Shown one piece after another: positions 54,819-63,941 of a DNA stretch of 64,000 bases; positions within the stretch are counted from its first letter, which is position 1, and the number at the start of each line of letters is the position of its first letter. This DNA comes from an uncultured Lachnospiraceae bacterium (lineage in GTDB: Bacteria; Bacillota; Clostridia; Lachnospirales; Lachnospiraceae): assembly GCA_949840915.1 (NCBI GenBank), contig CATKXY010000004.1, positions 1-64,000 of the forward strand. The letters are read 5' to 3'. Below the pieces are notes generated by a model. It searched no databases and was not told the DNA's origin. It was given only the letters and a program-made list of their open reading frames with translations. The translations under genes were made by a program, and so were the position numbers.

Positions 54819-56497
54819 GTCCGCCAGACGCCGCTGTCCAAAAATCTTTGGGCGCTCTCCATGGCCCGCTCCGTGACTTCCGGCGCATATCCCATCATGC
54901 CCAACAGACGAATGGCATTTCTGGTATCAGATTTGCCGGTCAGAAGACGATAAGCAAAAGAGAGATCCCCGTCCCTGATATCCTCCTCAAAATGATAATT
55001 GTCAAAATCCTCCCGCAAAAGCTCGGTGAGTTCAATGTCATGAGTCGCCGCAAAACACAGCACCTGTCTGCCCGCAAGACTCTTAAGAATCTGCGCTGAG
55101 GCCGCTATGCGCTCCACTGTGTTGGTTCCCCGGAGCACCTCGTCCACAAAACAGAGCACTGTTCTGCCCTCCGAGACTGCGTCCAGAATACGCTTAAGCG
55201 CCTTGATCTCAACGATATAATAGCTCTCCCCACCGGTGATATTATCCCGCAGGGCCATGGAGGAATAGACTGCCGCCAGAGGAGCCCGGTAGACATCCGC
55301 CGCGCAGGTGTGAATCGTCTGCGCCATGATGGCATTGACAGCCGCCATCTTCAAAAAAGTAGATTTCCCGGAGGCGTTCGAACCCGTGAGCAGCACACCC
55401 CGCTCTGCCTCGATACTGTTTTTCACCGGCTGATCCAGCAGCGGATGATACCCCTCCCCGATAACGATTTTTAGTTCCGAATCCAAAAATTCAGGCACGC
55501 ACCAGCCATTTTTCAGAGAAGCCCGAAAAGCGGCAACAGAGACCGCAGCCTCCAGAAGCCCCGCCCCGGAGATCAGCGCGTCTATCTCCGCCACATGCCT
55601 GCGCAGCTGCTTCAGCATTTTATTAAAGACAATCAGATCCACATGAAAAACCATACGGACATAATCCATGATGATCTCAAGAGGATTGCCGCCTGTCTTG
55701 CCGTTCCCTGCGCCAAAGACCCAGAAGGAACCGCTCCGCACCCCCTTCAGACTCTGAATACAGCTTCTCATGTCAGAAAGCTCCCCGCTGCAGACCGGCA
55801 ATTCTGTTTTAACGATTCTGTCACTGATTCTGAGCAGGCGGATCACATAAGCAAAGCTGGTGATATAAGGTTCCGTCTCCCTCTTGTCCTTAAAATAGCT
55901 GACAATCTGATATACGCTCAATACTGCCATACCCAAAAGCGCGAATGTAAGCTGAAAAGGCATGAGAATCAGCAGCAGAACATACAATCCGTTTGCCAGA
56001 TGATGCCTGGCATTGCTCCGCTCTCCCAGATAGTCCAGATTCTCGATATAATCATAGAGCGAATACTTTCCCGTATAACCCAGTTCGCTCATGAGCAGCT
56101 GTATCTGCACACGCTCATCCGCATGTTCTGAAAACCAGTCCGTGATCTCCTCAAAGTGTTCCAGCCATTCTCTGCTCCGCCCCGCGCTTCTGAGCAGATA
56201 ATACAGATACTCTTCCCCCGTGGCAGAATGCGTATCGTTGATCCGACGGAAAATATCATCCATACTCAGATCATTCCAGGTGATATCGTCAAGCTGCCCA
56301 TCCTCTTTATGCCGTTTATAATAGCCCGGTATATGGGCGCTGTTCTCCGGAGTGTATTTTCGCCCGGGAGGCATACCGAAATGATCATACAATGACTGAA
56401 CAAACCGCTTTTTTTGTTTTCCGGCCTGCACAGTCTCCCGGACAAAGATTACGATCACAAAAAGCAGCATGGCAGCCGCCAATGCCAGATATTCCAT
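54815..56497 (-). CDS. Membrane-anchored MutS-like ATPase
   Basis: 560 residues. A membrane helix at the very N-terminus (LALAAAMLLFVIVIFV) and a hydrophobic pair near residues 170-205 (LYVLLLILMPFQL...LLGMAVLSVYQIV) are joined to a C-terminal MutS domain V. That domain has Walker A TGSNASGKSTFLKM, Walker B CFVDEVLRGTNTVER and ATHDIELT. It has no mismatch-recognition domain, so it is not the repair MutS at 30699. Function unknown. It starts 17 bp after the NCS2 permease stop. Confidence 0.85.
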   Translation of the reverse strand: MEYLALAAAMLLFVIVIFVRETVQAGKQKKRFVQSLYDHFGMPPGRKYTPENSAHIPGYYKRHKEDGQLDDITWNDLSMDDIFRRINDTHSATGEEYLYYLLRSAGRSREWLEHFEEITDWFSEHADERVQIQLLMSELGYTGKYSLYDYIENLDYLGERSNARHHLANGLYVLLLILMPFQLTFALLGMAVLSVYQIVSYFKDKRETEPYITSFAYVIRLLRISDRIVKTELPVCSGELSDMRSCIQSLKGVRSGSFWVFGAGNGKTGGNPLEIIMDYVRMVFHVDLIVFNKMLKQLRRHVAEIDALISGAGLLEAAVSVAAFRASLKNGWCVPEFLDSELKIVIGEGYHPLLDQPVKNSIEAERGVLLTGSNASGKSTFLKMAAVNAIMAQTIHTCAADVYRAPLAAVYSSMALRDNITGGESYYIVEIKALKRILDAVSEGRTVLCFVDEVLRGTNTVERIAASAQILKSLAGRQVLCFAATHDIELTELLREDFDNYHFEEDIRDGDLSFAYRLLTGKSDTRNAIRLLGMMGYAPEVTERAMESAQRFLDSGVWRT

Positions 56498-56514
56498 AGA
56501 TTTTTATACTCCTT

Positions 56515-57942
56515 CTAAGCCACCAGGAAGAATTTTACAAGGAATATGACGGAGAGAATGTAAGTGAGAACGGACACCTCCTTCGCCTTTCCCGTAAACA
56601 GCTTGATTACCGTGTAAGCAATGAGCCCAATGCCGATGGCATGTCCGATAGAGCCGGACACAGGCATGGCGATCAGCATCAAAGCGACCGGCACGGACTG
56701 GCAGATATCGTTAAAGTCAATATTTTTCAAACCGGTAACCATCAGCACACCCACATAGATCAGAGCCGAAGAGGTAGCAGCGGCAGGAATGATCGCCGCG
56801 ATGGGCGCAAGGAACATACATGCCAGAAAAACGATACCCGTGGTAAGCGCCGTCAGACCCGTGCGCCCGCCTGCCTCAACGCCGGACGCTGACTCGATGA
56901 AAGTGGTGACGGTGGAAGTACCTGTGGCAGATCCCACCACAGTGCCCACAGCATCGGCCAGCAGGGCCTGCTTCATCCGGGGCATCTTGCCTTCCTTGTC
57001 CAGCATACCCGCACGGCTCGCCGTACCCACCAGCGTACCGATGGTATCAAACATATCGATAATACAGAAAGTCACGATCAGAGTGACCACGGTGAACCAG
57101 CCGATCTGTGCAAAACCTGCGAAATTAAATTTAAACAGAGTAGTCGCCGTCATATCCGAAAAAGGCGGAATGAAGGACGCTTTGGAAAGACTGGCAAAAG
57201 GATTTACCCTGAGGAAAAGCGCCTCGCACGCCCAGTATACAATACTGGCCACCAGCATACCGATGATAACGGCAGCCTTAAGTCCCTTCTTCGCAAGGAT
57301 TACGATCACAAACAGACCGATAAACATGGTCACTACCGTGAGTACCATAGATGTATAACCCGAACCCATATCCGCCTTTGCAACACTGGGAGTAAGAGCC
57401 CCGAAAAAGTCTCTCATAACATAAAAAGGCCCTCCGTTTTCCGAATAAATGCCCACATTTGATCCCACACCGATATTCATCAGCATCAGACCGATAGCGG
57501 GCGCGATCCCCAGACGAACCCCCAGCGGAATCGCCTCCACGATCTTCTCCCGCACATTCAGAACGGACAGAACCAGGAACACAAGACCCTCGATTAAAAT
57601 AATACACAGTGCCGCCTGAAAAGAAGCCACATAACTCATACCCGTCAGCGCTACAATGTTGGTGACTACAACGGCAAAGAAACTGTTGAGTCCCATACCG
57701 GGAGCCATGGCAAAAGGCTTGTTGGCCGCGAATGCCATCACGAACATACCTATGGCAGATGCGATACAGGTCGCCAAGAACACACCGTTCCACAGATCCG
57801 TGCCTTCCACTCCGAAATTCGTAAGCAGATTGGGATTCAATGCGATGATATATGCCATCGTCATGAAGGTGGTGAGTCCGGCAACGATCTCTGTCCTGAC
57901 ATTAGTGCCGTTCTCTTTGAGTTTAAAGATTTTTTCTAACAT
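56515..57942 (-). CDS. NCS2-family purine permease
   Basis: 475 residues, about 12-14 membrane segments, AzgA/PbuG-like branch (guanine/hypoxanthine/adenine). Motifs include VAGLTTFMTMAYIIALNPN at the N-terminus, MAPGMGLNSFFA, and GTSTVTTFIESASGVEAGGRTGLTAL. It lies downstream of nucleoside-salvage enzymes, supporting nucleobase uptake. No purine riboswitch is visible in the 59-bp gap. AGGAGGGAA precedes ATG 57942. Confidence 0.92.
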   Translation of the reverse strand: MLEKIFKLKENGTNVRTEIVAGLTTFMTMAYIIALNPNLLTNFGVEGTDLWNGVFLATCIASAIGMFVMAFAANKPFAMAPGMGLNSFFAVVVTNIVALTGMSYVASFQAALCIILIEGLVFLVLSVLNVREKIVEAIPLGVRLGIAPAIGLMLMNIGVGSNVGIYSENGGPFYVMRDFFGALTPSVAKADMGSGYTSMVLTVVTMFIGLFVIVILAKKGLKAAVIIGMLVASIVYWACEALFLRVNPFASLSKASFIPPFSDMTATTLFKFNFAGFAQIGWFTVVTLIVTFCIIDMFDTIGTLVGTASRAGMLDKEGKMPRMKQALLADAVGTVVGSATGTSTVTTFIESASGVEAGGRTGLTALTTGIVFLACMFLAPIAAIIPAAATSSALIYVGVLMVTGLKNIDFNDICQSVPVALMLIAMPVSGSIGHAIGIGLIAYTVIKLFTGKAKEVSVLTYILSVIFLVKFFLVA

Positions 57943-58001
57943 TACTTTCCCTCCTAAGTGAATTGTTTTATATTAACATATCTTGAGAACCGTAAACCGG
58001 G

Positions 58002-59306
58002 TCACTCCGACAGCATCCGCTGCAAAATGACATTACATCTGCGATAAATATGCTCGGGACTCTCTCCGATCCAGAATGAACCGTCCTTGTAAAGTATTTT
58101 TCCCTGGATCATCGTCATGCGGACATTGGACTTGCTGCCGCTGTAGACCAGATTACCCACAATATTGTTTAGCGGCTGCATATTGGGCTGGTGCAGATCG
58201 ATCAGAATCATGTCCGCATACTTCCCTTTTGTAAGTGTATCCGACCTGCCAAGCCGCATTGCCTTGGCCCCGTGTACCGTAGCCATCCGCAGCACCCGCT
58301 CCGCGCTTACGCACGCGGCGTTCTGCTCTCTCACCTTGCTCAGTCCCGCCACCAGAAACATCTCCCTGAACATATCCAGACAATTATTGCTTGCAGGTCC
58401 GTCAGTCCCTATGGCCACAGGAATTTTACGCTTTTCAAACTCTGCGATAGGTGCGATCCCGCTGGCAAGCTTCAGGTTTGAAGCCGGATTCGTGATCACA
58501 TGCAGCCTGCGCATCCTGAATACATTCATATCCTCCGGAGTCATATGGACGCAGTGGAATCCTCCGCCTCCAAACTCAAACATCCCAAGAGAATCCAAAA
58601 AAACTGCGGGAGTCATGCCGTATCGCGCCCTGCACTCCTCCACCTCCCTGGCAGTCTCCGCCATATGCGTATAGACCGGCGCTCTGTGTCTGTGGGCAAG
58701 CCCCGATACCTGACACAGGAGTTCCTTGGAACAGGTATACTCGGCGTGGAAACCAAGCTGATAGCTGATCAGAGGACCGCATTTATTCCATCTTACATAC
58801 TCCTCCTCAACCTGCTCCGGCGAAGACACAAAATCATTGAGCCCGGGGACCAGAACACAACGCATGCCTGTGTCCATACAGGCTTCCGCTACCGCCCCCG
58901 GATTGACATACATGTCAAAAATAGAAGTGATACCGCTGGTGAGATACTCCAGCACTGCCAGCCTGGTCAGCTCATAGATGTCCTCCGGTGTAAGTCTGGC
59001 CTCCATGGGAAATATTTTCTCCTTCAGCCACTGATCCAGAGGAAGATCATCCGCATAGGATCTCAGGAAAGTCATGGCCGAGTGAGTGTGGGCGTTCTTA
59101 AATCCGGGCATCAGCAGATTCCCCTCGCAGTCAAGCTGTATATCCCAGTTGATGCGGGGTACTCCCGCCGGGTTCCAATCCGCTTCCAGCTCCTTCTGAT
59201 CGGCCACATATACGATCTTCTCATTCTTTACCCAGACCTCGCCCTCAAAAATGGGCCTGTGTTTCTCCATGGTAAGGATTTTTGCATTATATAATCTGAC
59301 ATTCAT
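58002..59306 (-). CDS. Amidohydrolase, MtaD/SsnA-like deaminase family
   Basis: 434 residues of the metal-dependent amidohydrolase superfamily. Metal ligands are in KNAHTHSAM, LGFHAEYTCS, CVHMTPED and AIGTDGPASNN. This layout is shared by S-adenosylhomocysteine/methylthioadenosine deaminases and guanine-type deaminases. With pnp and cdd upstream a nucleoside- or nucleobase-deaminating role is likely, substrate unproven. It overlaps cdd by 4 bp. Confidence 0.87.
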   Translation of the reverse strand: MNVRLYNAKILTMEKHRPIFEGEVWVKNEKIVYVADQKELEADWNPAGVPRINWDIQLDCEGNLLMPGFKNAHTHSAMTFLRSYADDLPLDQWLKEKIFPMEARLTPEDIYELTRLAVLEYLTSGITSIFDMYVNPGAVAEACMDTGMRCVLVPGLNDFVSSPEQVEEEYVRWNKCGPLISYQLGFHAEYTCSKELLCQVSGLAHRHRAPVYTHMAETAREVEECRARYGMTPAVFLDSLGMFEFGGGGFHCVHMTPEDMNVFRMRRLHVITNPASNLKLASGIAPIAEFEKRKIPVAIGTDGPASNNCLDMFREMFLVAGLSKVREQNAACVSAERVLRMATVHGAKAMRLGRSDTLTKGKYADMILIDLHQPNMQPLNNIVGNLVYSGSKSNVRMTMIQGKILYKDGSFWIGESPEHIYRRCNVILQRMLSE

Positions 59307-59734
59307 TGAATGGATTCCCCTCCAAAGCCACAGGGCAGCAATTCCTTCAATCTGTATTCCCTGTAGTCCTCTTTCCCTTTCACTACTAAAATACGAAAAT
59401 CCGCATCCCCGAACTCCTGCATCACCTGCCTGCAGATGCCGCAGGGATAAGCATATTCTGCAGGCTCCTGTCCCTCCAGTCCCCCGGCAATGGCAATCGC
59501 CTTAAACCTGCGCTCCCCTTCGCTCACCGCTTTGAAAAACGCCGTGCGTTCGGCGCAATTGGTCGCTCCGTAAGAGGCGTTCTCGATATTGCCCCCACAG
59601 TAGATTCTGCCGCTCTCCGCCAAAAGCGCCGCTCCCACAGTATAACGGGAATAGGGGGCGTAGGCTGTCTCTCTTGCCTTCAGCGCCGATATTGTCAACC
59701 TTTCCGTTTCATTTTCCGTCAATTGCTTTTCCAA
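59303..59734 (-). CDS. cdd: Cytidine deaminase
   Basis: Deaminates cytidine/deoxycytidine to uridine. 143 residues with the zinc motifs CAERTAFF (Cys, catalytic Glu) and PCGICRQ, and substrate-binding GNIENASYG. No ATG is suitable; TTG 59734 is the longest start, overlapping pnp by 26 bp. A TTG at 59719 is an alternative. Confidence 0.92.
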   Translation of the reverse strand: MEKQLTENETERLTISALKARETAYAPYSRYTVGAALLAESGRIYCGGNIENASYGATNCAERTAFFKAVSEGERRFKAIAIAGGLEGQEPAEYAYPCGICRQVMQEFGDADFRILVVKGKEDYREYRLKELLPCGFGGESIQ

Positions 59735-60575
59735 ACTGTCTCACTGCCTCCGTCACCAGTTTTTTGAACTTGGGAGCCGCCGCATCCGCCGCCGCCTGCA
59801 CCTCCCCGTGATTCAGAGGAGCCGAAGACATACCTGCCGCCAGATTACTGATGCAGGAGATGCCGCAGACCCTCAGTCCGCAGTGATTGGCAGCAATACT
59901 CTCCACCACTGTGCTCATTCCCACTGCGTCACAGCCTAATGTCCGCAACATGCGTATCTCTGCAGGCGACTCATAGGAAGGCCCTGTGAGTTGGGCATAC
60001 ACACCCTCCTGCAGGAATATATCATGCTCCTTTGCCGTGCTTCTGATAATATTCTGCAGCTCGAGATTATAAACCGCACTCATATCCGGAAAACGGATGC
60101 CCAGCTCACCGATATTACACCCGATCAAAGGATTTGGCGCAAATACGGATATGTGATCTCTGATCAGCATCAGATCGCCCGGGTGAAAGGAAGTGTTAAC
60201 GCCTCCTGCCGCGTTGGTGAGGAATAAAATTTCCGCTCCCAAAAGCTTCATCAGCCGTACGGGCAGCACCACATCCGAGATGTCATAGCCCTCATAATAA
60301 TGTACTCTTCCCTTCATGCACACCACGGGAACCTGATCGATATACCCGAATATAAAACAGCCTGCATGCCCTGGTACCGTAGACACCGGAAAGCCCTGAA
60401 TCTCCCCGTAAGGTATCTCGGCCTCCACCCGGATTCCAGCCGCATAATCTCCCAGACCCGAGCCCAGGACAATCGCGACGCGGGGGACAAAATCCGTCTT
60501 TTCACGCACTGCGCGCACACAACGCAACAGTTTCTCATAAACAGGGTTTTGATTCTGATTCCGAATTCCTTCCAT
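59709..60575 (-). CDS. Purine-nucleoside phosphorylase (inosine/guanosine type)
   Basis: Cleaves purine nucleosides with phosphate. About 288 residues of the trimeric PNP family: VAIVLGSGLGDYA, GRVHYYEGYD, LTNAAGGVNTSF, and TGPSYESPAEIRMLRTLGCDAVGMSTV. ATG 60575 has GGGAGG upstream; the long in-frame extension further upstream covers the promoter and is not used. First gene of the salvage operon pnp-cdd-amidohydrolase-NCS2-MutS-like. Confidence 0.95.
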   Translation of the reverse strand: MEGIRNQNQNPVYEKLLRCVRAVREKTDFVPRVAIVLGSGLGDYAAGIRVEAEIPYGEIQGFPVSTVPGHAGCFIFGYIDQVPVVCMKGRVHYYEGYDISDVVLPVRLMKLLGAEILFLTNAAGGVNTSFHPGDLMLIRDHISVFAPNPLIGCNIGELGIRFPDMSAVYNLELQNIIRSTAKEHDIFLQEGVYAQLTGPSYESPAEIRMLRTLGCDAVGMSTVVESIAANHCGLRVCGISCISNLAAGMSSAPLNHGEVQAAADAAAPKFKKLVTEAVRQFGKAIDGK

Positions 60576-60623
60576 GACAAACGCCTCCCTTCTCAAATGG
60601 CAGCTTTGCTGCTTAATATGCTT

Positions 60624-60652
60624 ATTATACAGAATCCCTATACAAAAAGCAA
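60624..60652 (-). promoter_or_regulatory. Promoter of the nucleoside-salvage operon
   Basis: Minus-strand -35 TTGCTT (60647-60652), 17-bp spacer, -10 TATAAT (60624-60629). Confidence 0.65.
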
Positions 60653-60704
60653 TTATAAGAAGCGATTCTATTGCTGAAAGCACAGCAGGGCATTCCATTA
60701 TGAA

Positions 60705-60746
60705 AAGCCTGTGAGCGAAACGGGTGTTCCGTCCGCCCACAGGCTT
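60705..60746 (-). terminator. Terminator after spoIVA
   Basis: 9-bp stem AAGCCTGTG / CACAGGCTT with a long loop and TTTTC on the minus strand, 14 bp after the spoIVA stop. Confidence 0.6.
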
Positions 60747-60760
60747 ATACCGGATTACGA

Positions 60761-62245
60761 TTAGATGATGATACACACCATACCGCCGTTTGAATCGTTT
60801 ACAATCTTCTGCATGGTATCCTGAAGCTTGAGCTGGCTGTCGTCCCCGATGGAGGACACCTTGGTGGTGATGCCGTCGTTCACAAGCTGCTCAACCGTTT
60901 TTCCAAATATATTGGTGTCCCAGATACCCTCCTCCATATCCGCCTGATTGATGTAGCGCACCAGATCCTCCGCCTGCTGTTCGCTTCCCACAATGGGCGC
61001 GATCTCTGTCTCAATATTGGCGCGGATCATGTGAATTGAGGGACTGATGGCTTTGATCTTTACGCCAAATTTATTGCCATGGCGAATCAACTCCGGCTTC
61101 TCCAGACGAATCTCATCCTTCTCAGGCGTCACCACCCCGTAGCCTCTGCCCCGCACCATATTCACGGCGTTCAGCACTTTTGAATACTCCTTCTGCATGG
61201 CGGAAAACTCCCGCAGCTTCTCGATCAGCTGGTATTCATCCTGGATTTTCTCCCCGATCATCTCCGAGAGCATCTCGTAATAGTATGCCTCATCCACATC
61301 CATCTGCACGCGTATGATTCCATTGTCCAGCCGTATCCCGTCCATCTTACAGCGCTTCACAAAATCGCTCTCCATCTGTACCGGGCGCTCCAGCACATCC
61401 CGGATGCGCTCATAGTCTTTCATGAGCGTTCGCACGCACTCTATGATCTCCTGCTTCATCCGATTATCCCCGGGCAGCATTTCCACCCATTTGGGCATAT
61501 AAAACTCCATGGCCGAGATGGGAAACTCATACAGCACATGCTCCAGAATATCATGGATATCATCCTTTTTCAGCTGTTCACAATTGACGGGCAGCACAGA
61601 TACATTGTATTTGCCCTCCAGCTCCTCTGCCAGACGTTTCGTATCTTCGGAATAGGGCTTCTGACTATTCAACAGTACCAGAAATGGTTTATGTATACGC
61701 TGCAGGGCATTGATGGTTCTCTCCTCCGCCTCTATATAGCTGCTTCTGGGAATCTCCGAAAAGCTGCCGTCTGTGGTCACCACAAGACCGATGGTGGAGT
61801 GGTCGTTCATCACCTTATCAGTCCCGATCTCCGCAGCCTGAGTGAAGGGAATCTCCTCCTCAAACCAGGGCGTTTTCACCATACGCTCCTGATCCTCCTC
61901 CAGATGTCCCGCCGCACCGTCCACCATATACCCCACACAGTCGATGAGACGCACCCTAAGCTCCACGTCGCCATTGAGCTTAATCTTAGCAGCCTCATTT
62001 GGAATGAATTTTGGCTCCGTGGTGGTGATGGTCTTTCCGCCCGCGCTCTGGGGCAGTTCATCCATGGCTCTGGCAAGCGCATGCTCATCCTCCATATTGG
62101 GCAGCACCATCTCATCCATAAAGCGCTTGATGAAGGTGGACTTCCCGGTACGCACGGGACCCAGCACGCCGATATAGATTTCGCCCCCGGTCCGCCTCTG
62201 TATGTCGGAATACAGATCGTATGTATGATTCGATGCATAATCCAT
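60761..62245 (-). CDS. spoIVA: Stage IV sporulation protein A (coat morphogenetic ATPase)
   Basis: Builds the basement layer of the spore coat by ATP-driven polymerisation on the forespore surface. 494 residues. Walker A is GVLGPVRTGKSTFIKRF, with IDCVGYMVDGAAGH, LNSQKPY and the conserved C-terminus VNDSNGGMVCIII. Full length for the family. The ribosome-binding site AGGAGG is seven bases before ATG 62245 but inside the hairpin at 62253-62287. Confidence 0.97.
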   Translation of the reverse strand: MDYASNHTYDLYSDIQRRTGGEIYIGVLGPVRTGKSTFIKRFMDEMVLPNMEDEHALARAMDELPQSAGGKTITTTEPKFIPNEAAKIKLNGDVELRVRLIDCVGYMVDGAAGHLEEDQERMVKTPWFEEEIPFTQAAEIGTDKVMNDHSTIGLVVTTDGSFSEIPRSSYIEAEERTINALQRIHKPFLVLLNSQKPYSEDTKRLAEELEGKYNVSVLPVNCEQLKKDDIHDILEHVLYEFPISAMEFYMPKWVEMLPGDNRMKQEIIECVRTLMKDYERIRDVLERPVQMESDFVKRCKMDGIRLDNGIIRVQMDVDEAYYYEMLSEMIGEKIQDEYQLIEKLREFSAMQKEYSKVLNAVNMVRGRGYGVVTPEKDEIRLEKPELIRHGNKFGVKIKAISPSIHMIRANIETEIAPIVGSEQQAEDLVRYINQADMEEGIWDTNIFGKTVEQLVNDGITTKVSSIGDDSQLKLQDTMQKIVNDSNGGMVCIII

Positions 62246-62252
62246 AACAAAA

Positions 62253-62287
62253 CCTCCTGCCGATACTGTTACAGTATACGCAGGAGG
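62253..62287 (-). terminator. Hairpin after tyrS that contains the spoIVA ribosome-binding site
   Basis: 35-nt imperfect hairpin: 8-bp outer stem (CCTCCTGC / GCAGGAGG), a 2x2 internal loop, 6-bp inner stem (ATACTG / CAGTAT) and a TAA loop. On the minus strand it is followed by TTTTGTT. It starts 13 nt after the tyrS stop, so it can end tyrS transcription; its 3' arm is the spoIVA AGGAGG. Confidence 0.7.
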
Positions 62288-62300
62288 CCCTGAAAGAATG

Positions 62301-63524
62301 CTATTTCAACACAATTCTCTTAAAGTTTTTCTTGCCGCGCTTCACCACGATCCCGTCGCCGGCAAATTGATCCGGCGTGTAAGTGGTCTTGATATCGGAG
62401 ACTTTCTCTCCATCTACCGTGACACCGCCCTGTTCCACGGCGCGTCTGGCCTCGGATCGGGAGGCCGTCAGCCCGGAGGCCGCGAGCACACCCAGAATGT
62501 CGATTCTGCCGTCTAAGAAGTCTGTCCCGGAAAGCTCATAGGTGGGCATTTCCGCAGCATTTCCTCCTGCGAACAAGGCCCTGGCACTCTCCTGTGCTTT
62601 CGCTGCTTCCTCCTCTCCGTGTATCATCTTGGTGAGCTCATATGCAAGAATCTCCTTCGCCTGATTGAGCTGACTGCCCTCCCATTTCTCCATCTCTTCT
62701 ATCTGCTCCAGAGGCAGGAAGGTCAGCATGCGCAGGCATTTCAGCACATCCGCATCCCCTACATTTCTCCAGTACTGATAGAACTCGTAGGGCGATGTCT
62801 TCTCCGGGTCAAGCCACACGGCTCCCTTCTGGGTCTTACCCATCTTTTTGCCCTCGGAATTGAGCAGCAGCGTGATTGTCATGGCATAGGCATCCTTGCC
62901 AAGCTTTCTGCGGATCAGCTCTGTTCCACCCAGCATATTGCTCCACTGATCGTCTCCTCCGAACTGCATGTTGCAGCCGTATTTTTCATATAAGCACAGG
63001 AAATCATAGCTCTGCATGATCATGTAGTTGAACTCCAGAAAGCTCAGCCCTTTCTCCATGCGTTGTTTGTAGCACTCAGCGGTAAGCATGCGGTTCACTG
63101 AAAAATGAGCGCCGATATCCCGTATAAATTCAATATAATTCAAATCTCTCAGCCAGTCGGCATTGTTCACCATCATGGCCTTGCCCTCGCCGAACTCGAT
63201 GAATTTGCTCATCTGCTTTTTAAAGCACTCACAATTGTGATCGATCATTTCCGTAGTCATCATGCTGCGCAGATCCGTGCGTCCGGAAGGGTCTCCGATC
63301 ATGGCAGTGCCGCCCCCGATCAGCGCAATGGGCTTGTTACCCGCCATCTGCAGTCTCTTCATCAGACACAGCGCCATAAAATGTCCCACATGCAGACTGT
63401 CCGCCGTGGGGTCAAAGCCAATGTAGAACACCGCTTTGCCATTGTTGACCAGCTCTTTGATCTCCTCCTCGTCTGTGAGCTGTGCCAGAAGTCCTCTTGC
63501 CTTCAACTCGTCAAATACTGTCAT
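62301..63524 (-). CDS. tyrS: Tyrosyl-tRNA synthetase
   Basis: 407 residues. Class I signature HVGH in [20 protein letters not shown]-like KMGKTQKG; C-terminal S4 domain ([20 protein letters not shown]). Charges tRNA-Tyr. GGAGAGAGG precedes ATG 63524, and a T-box leader with a tyrosine specifier controls it. Confidence 0.96.
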   Translation of the reverse strand: MTVFDELKARGLLAQLTDEEEIKELVNNGKAVFYIGFDPTADSLHVGHFMALCLMKRLQMAGNKPIALIGGGTAMIGDPSGRTDLRSMMTTEMIDHNCECFKKQMSKFIEFGEGKAMMVNNADWLRDLNYIEFIRDIGAHFSVNRMLTAECYKQRMEKGLSFLEFNYMIMQSYDFLCLYEKYGCNMQFGGDDQWSNMLGGTELIRRKLGKDAYAMTITLLLNSEGKKMGKTQKGAVWLDPEKTSPYEFYQYWRNVGDADVLKCLRMLTFLPLEQIEEMEKWEGSQLNQAKEILAYELTKMIHGEEEAAKAQESARALFAGGNAAEMPTYELSGTDFLDGRIDILGVLAASGLTASRSEARRAVEQGGVTVDGEKVSDIKTTYTPDQFAGDGIVVKRGKKNFKRIVLK

Positions 63525-63571
63525 AATTCCTCTCTCCTTTATGATTTTAATGTCAGCGGCCGGATGTACAC

Positions 63572-63911
63572 AAAAAAAGCCCCTCCTGCAAAGGACGGGC
63601 CTGCGCTCGTGTTACCACCTTAATTCCTGCAGGACTCACATCCTGCAGCTTTGCGAGTATCATAATACTATGAATATCTATCCATATCATGAGCATCCAT
63701 CAATACCCCGGCAGATATCGGTGCCTTCCGGCAAAGCCTACTCTCTTCCCCCTATCCGAATGTCCCAGATACGGTCTCCTGTTTCAGCCCTGCAGCTCCG
63801 AGATGTATTTCCCATTGCCCTTCTTGCGCCTCTCACCAACCGGCAGCTCTCTGTCAGCCTGTAGACAAAGGTACTTCTTCTCATCATCGCTTTCTCTGAT
63901 ATTATGCTCCT
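63572..63911 (-). promoter_or_regulatory. Tyrosine T-box riboswitch of tyrS
   Basis: Minus-strand leader of about 330 nt. The T-box sequence AAGGTGGTAACACGAGC lies at 63605-63621. The terminator stem GCCCCTCC / GGACGGGC with a run of seven Ts lies at 63572-63600. The stem I specifier loop contains TAC at 63805-63807 (in GAAATACATC), the Tyr codon. Uncharged tRNA-Tyr should stabilise the antiterminator and switch tyrS on. Confidence 0.92.
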
Positions 63912-63912
63912 T

Positions 63913-63941
63913 ATTATACAAATTGTTTTCCGGACTGTCAA
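63913..63941 (-). promoter_or_regulatory. Promoter of tyrS
   Basis: Minus-strand consensus -35 TTGACA (63936-63941), 17-bp spacer, -10 TATAAT (63913-63918). Confidence 0.85.

Noticed and set aside
57943-58001. Possible purine riboswitch before the NCS2 permease
   Set aside because: The gap is only 59 bp and shows none of the conserved aptamer loops.
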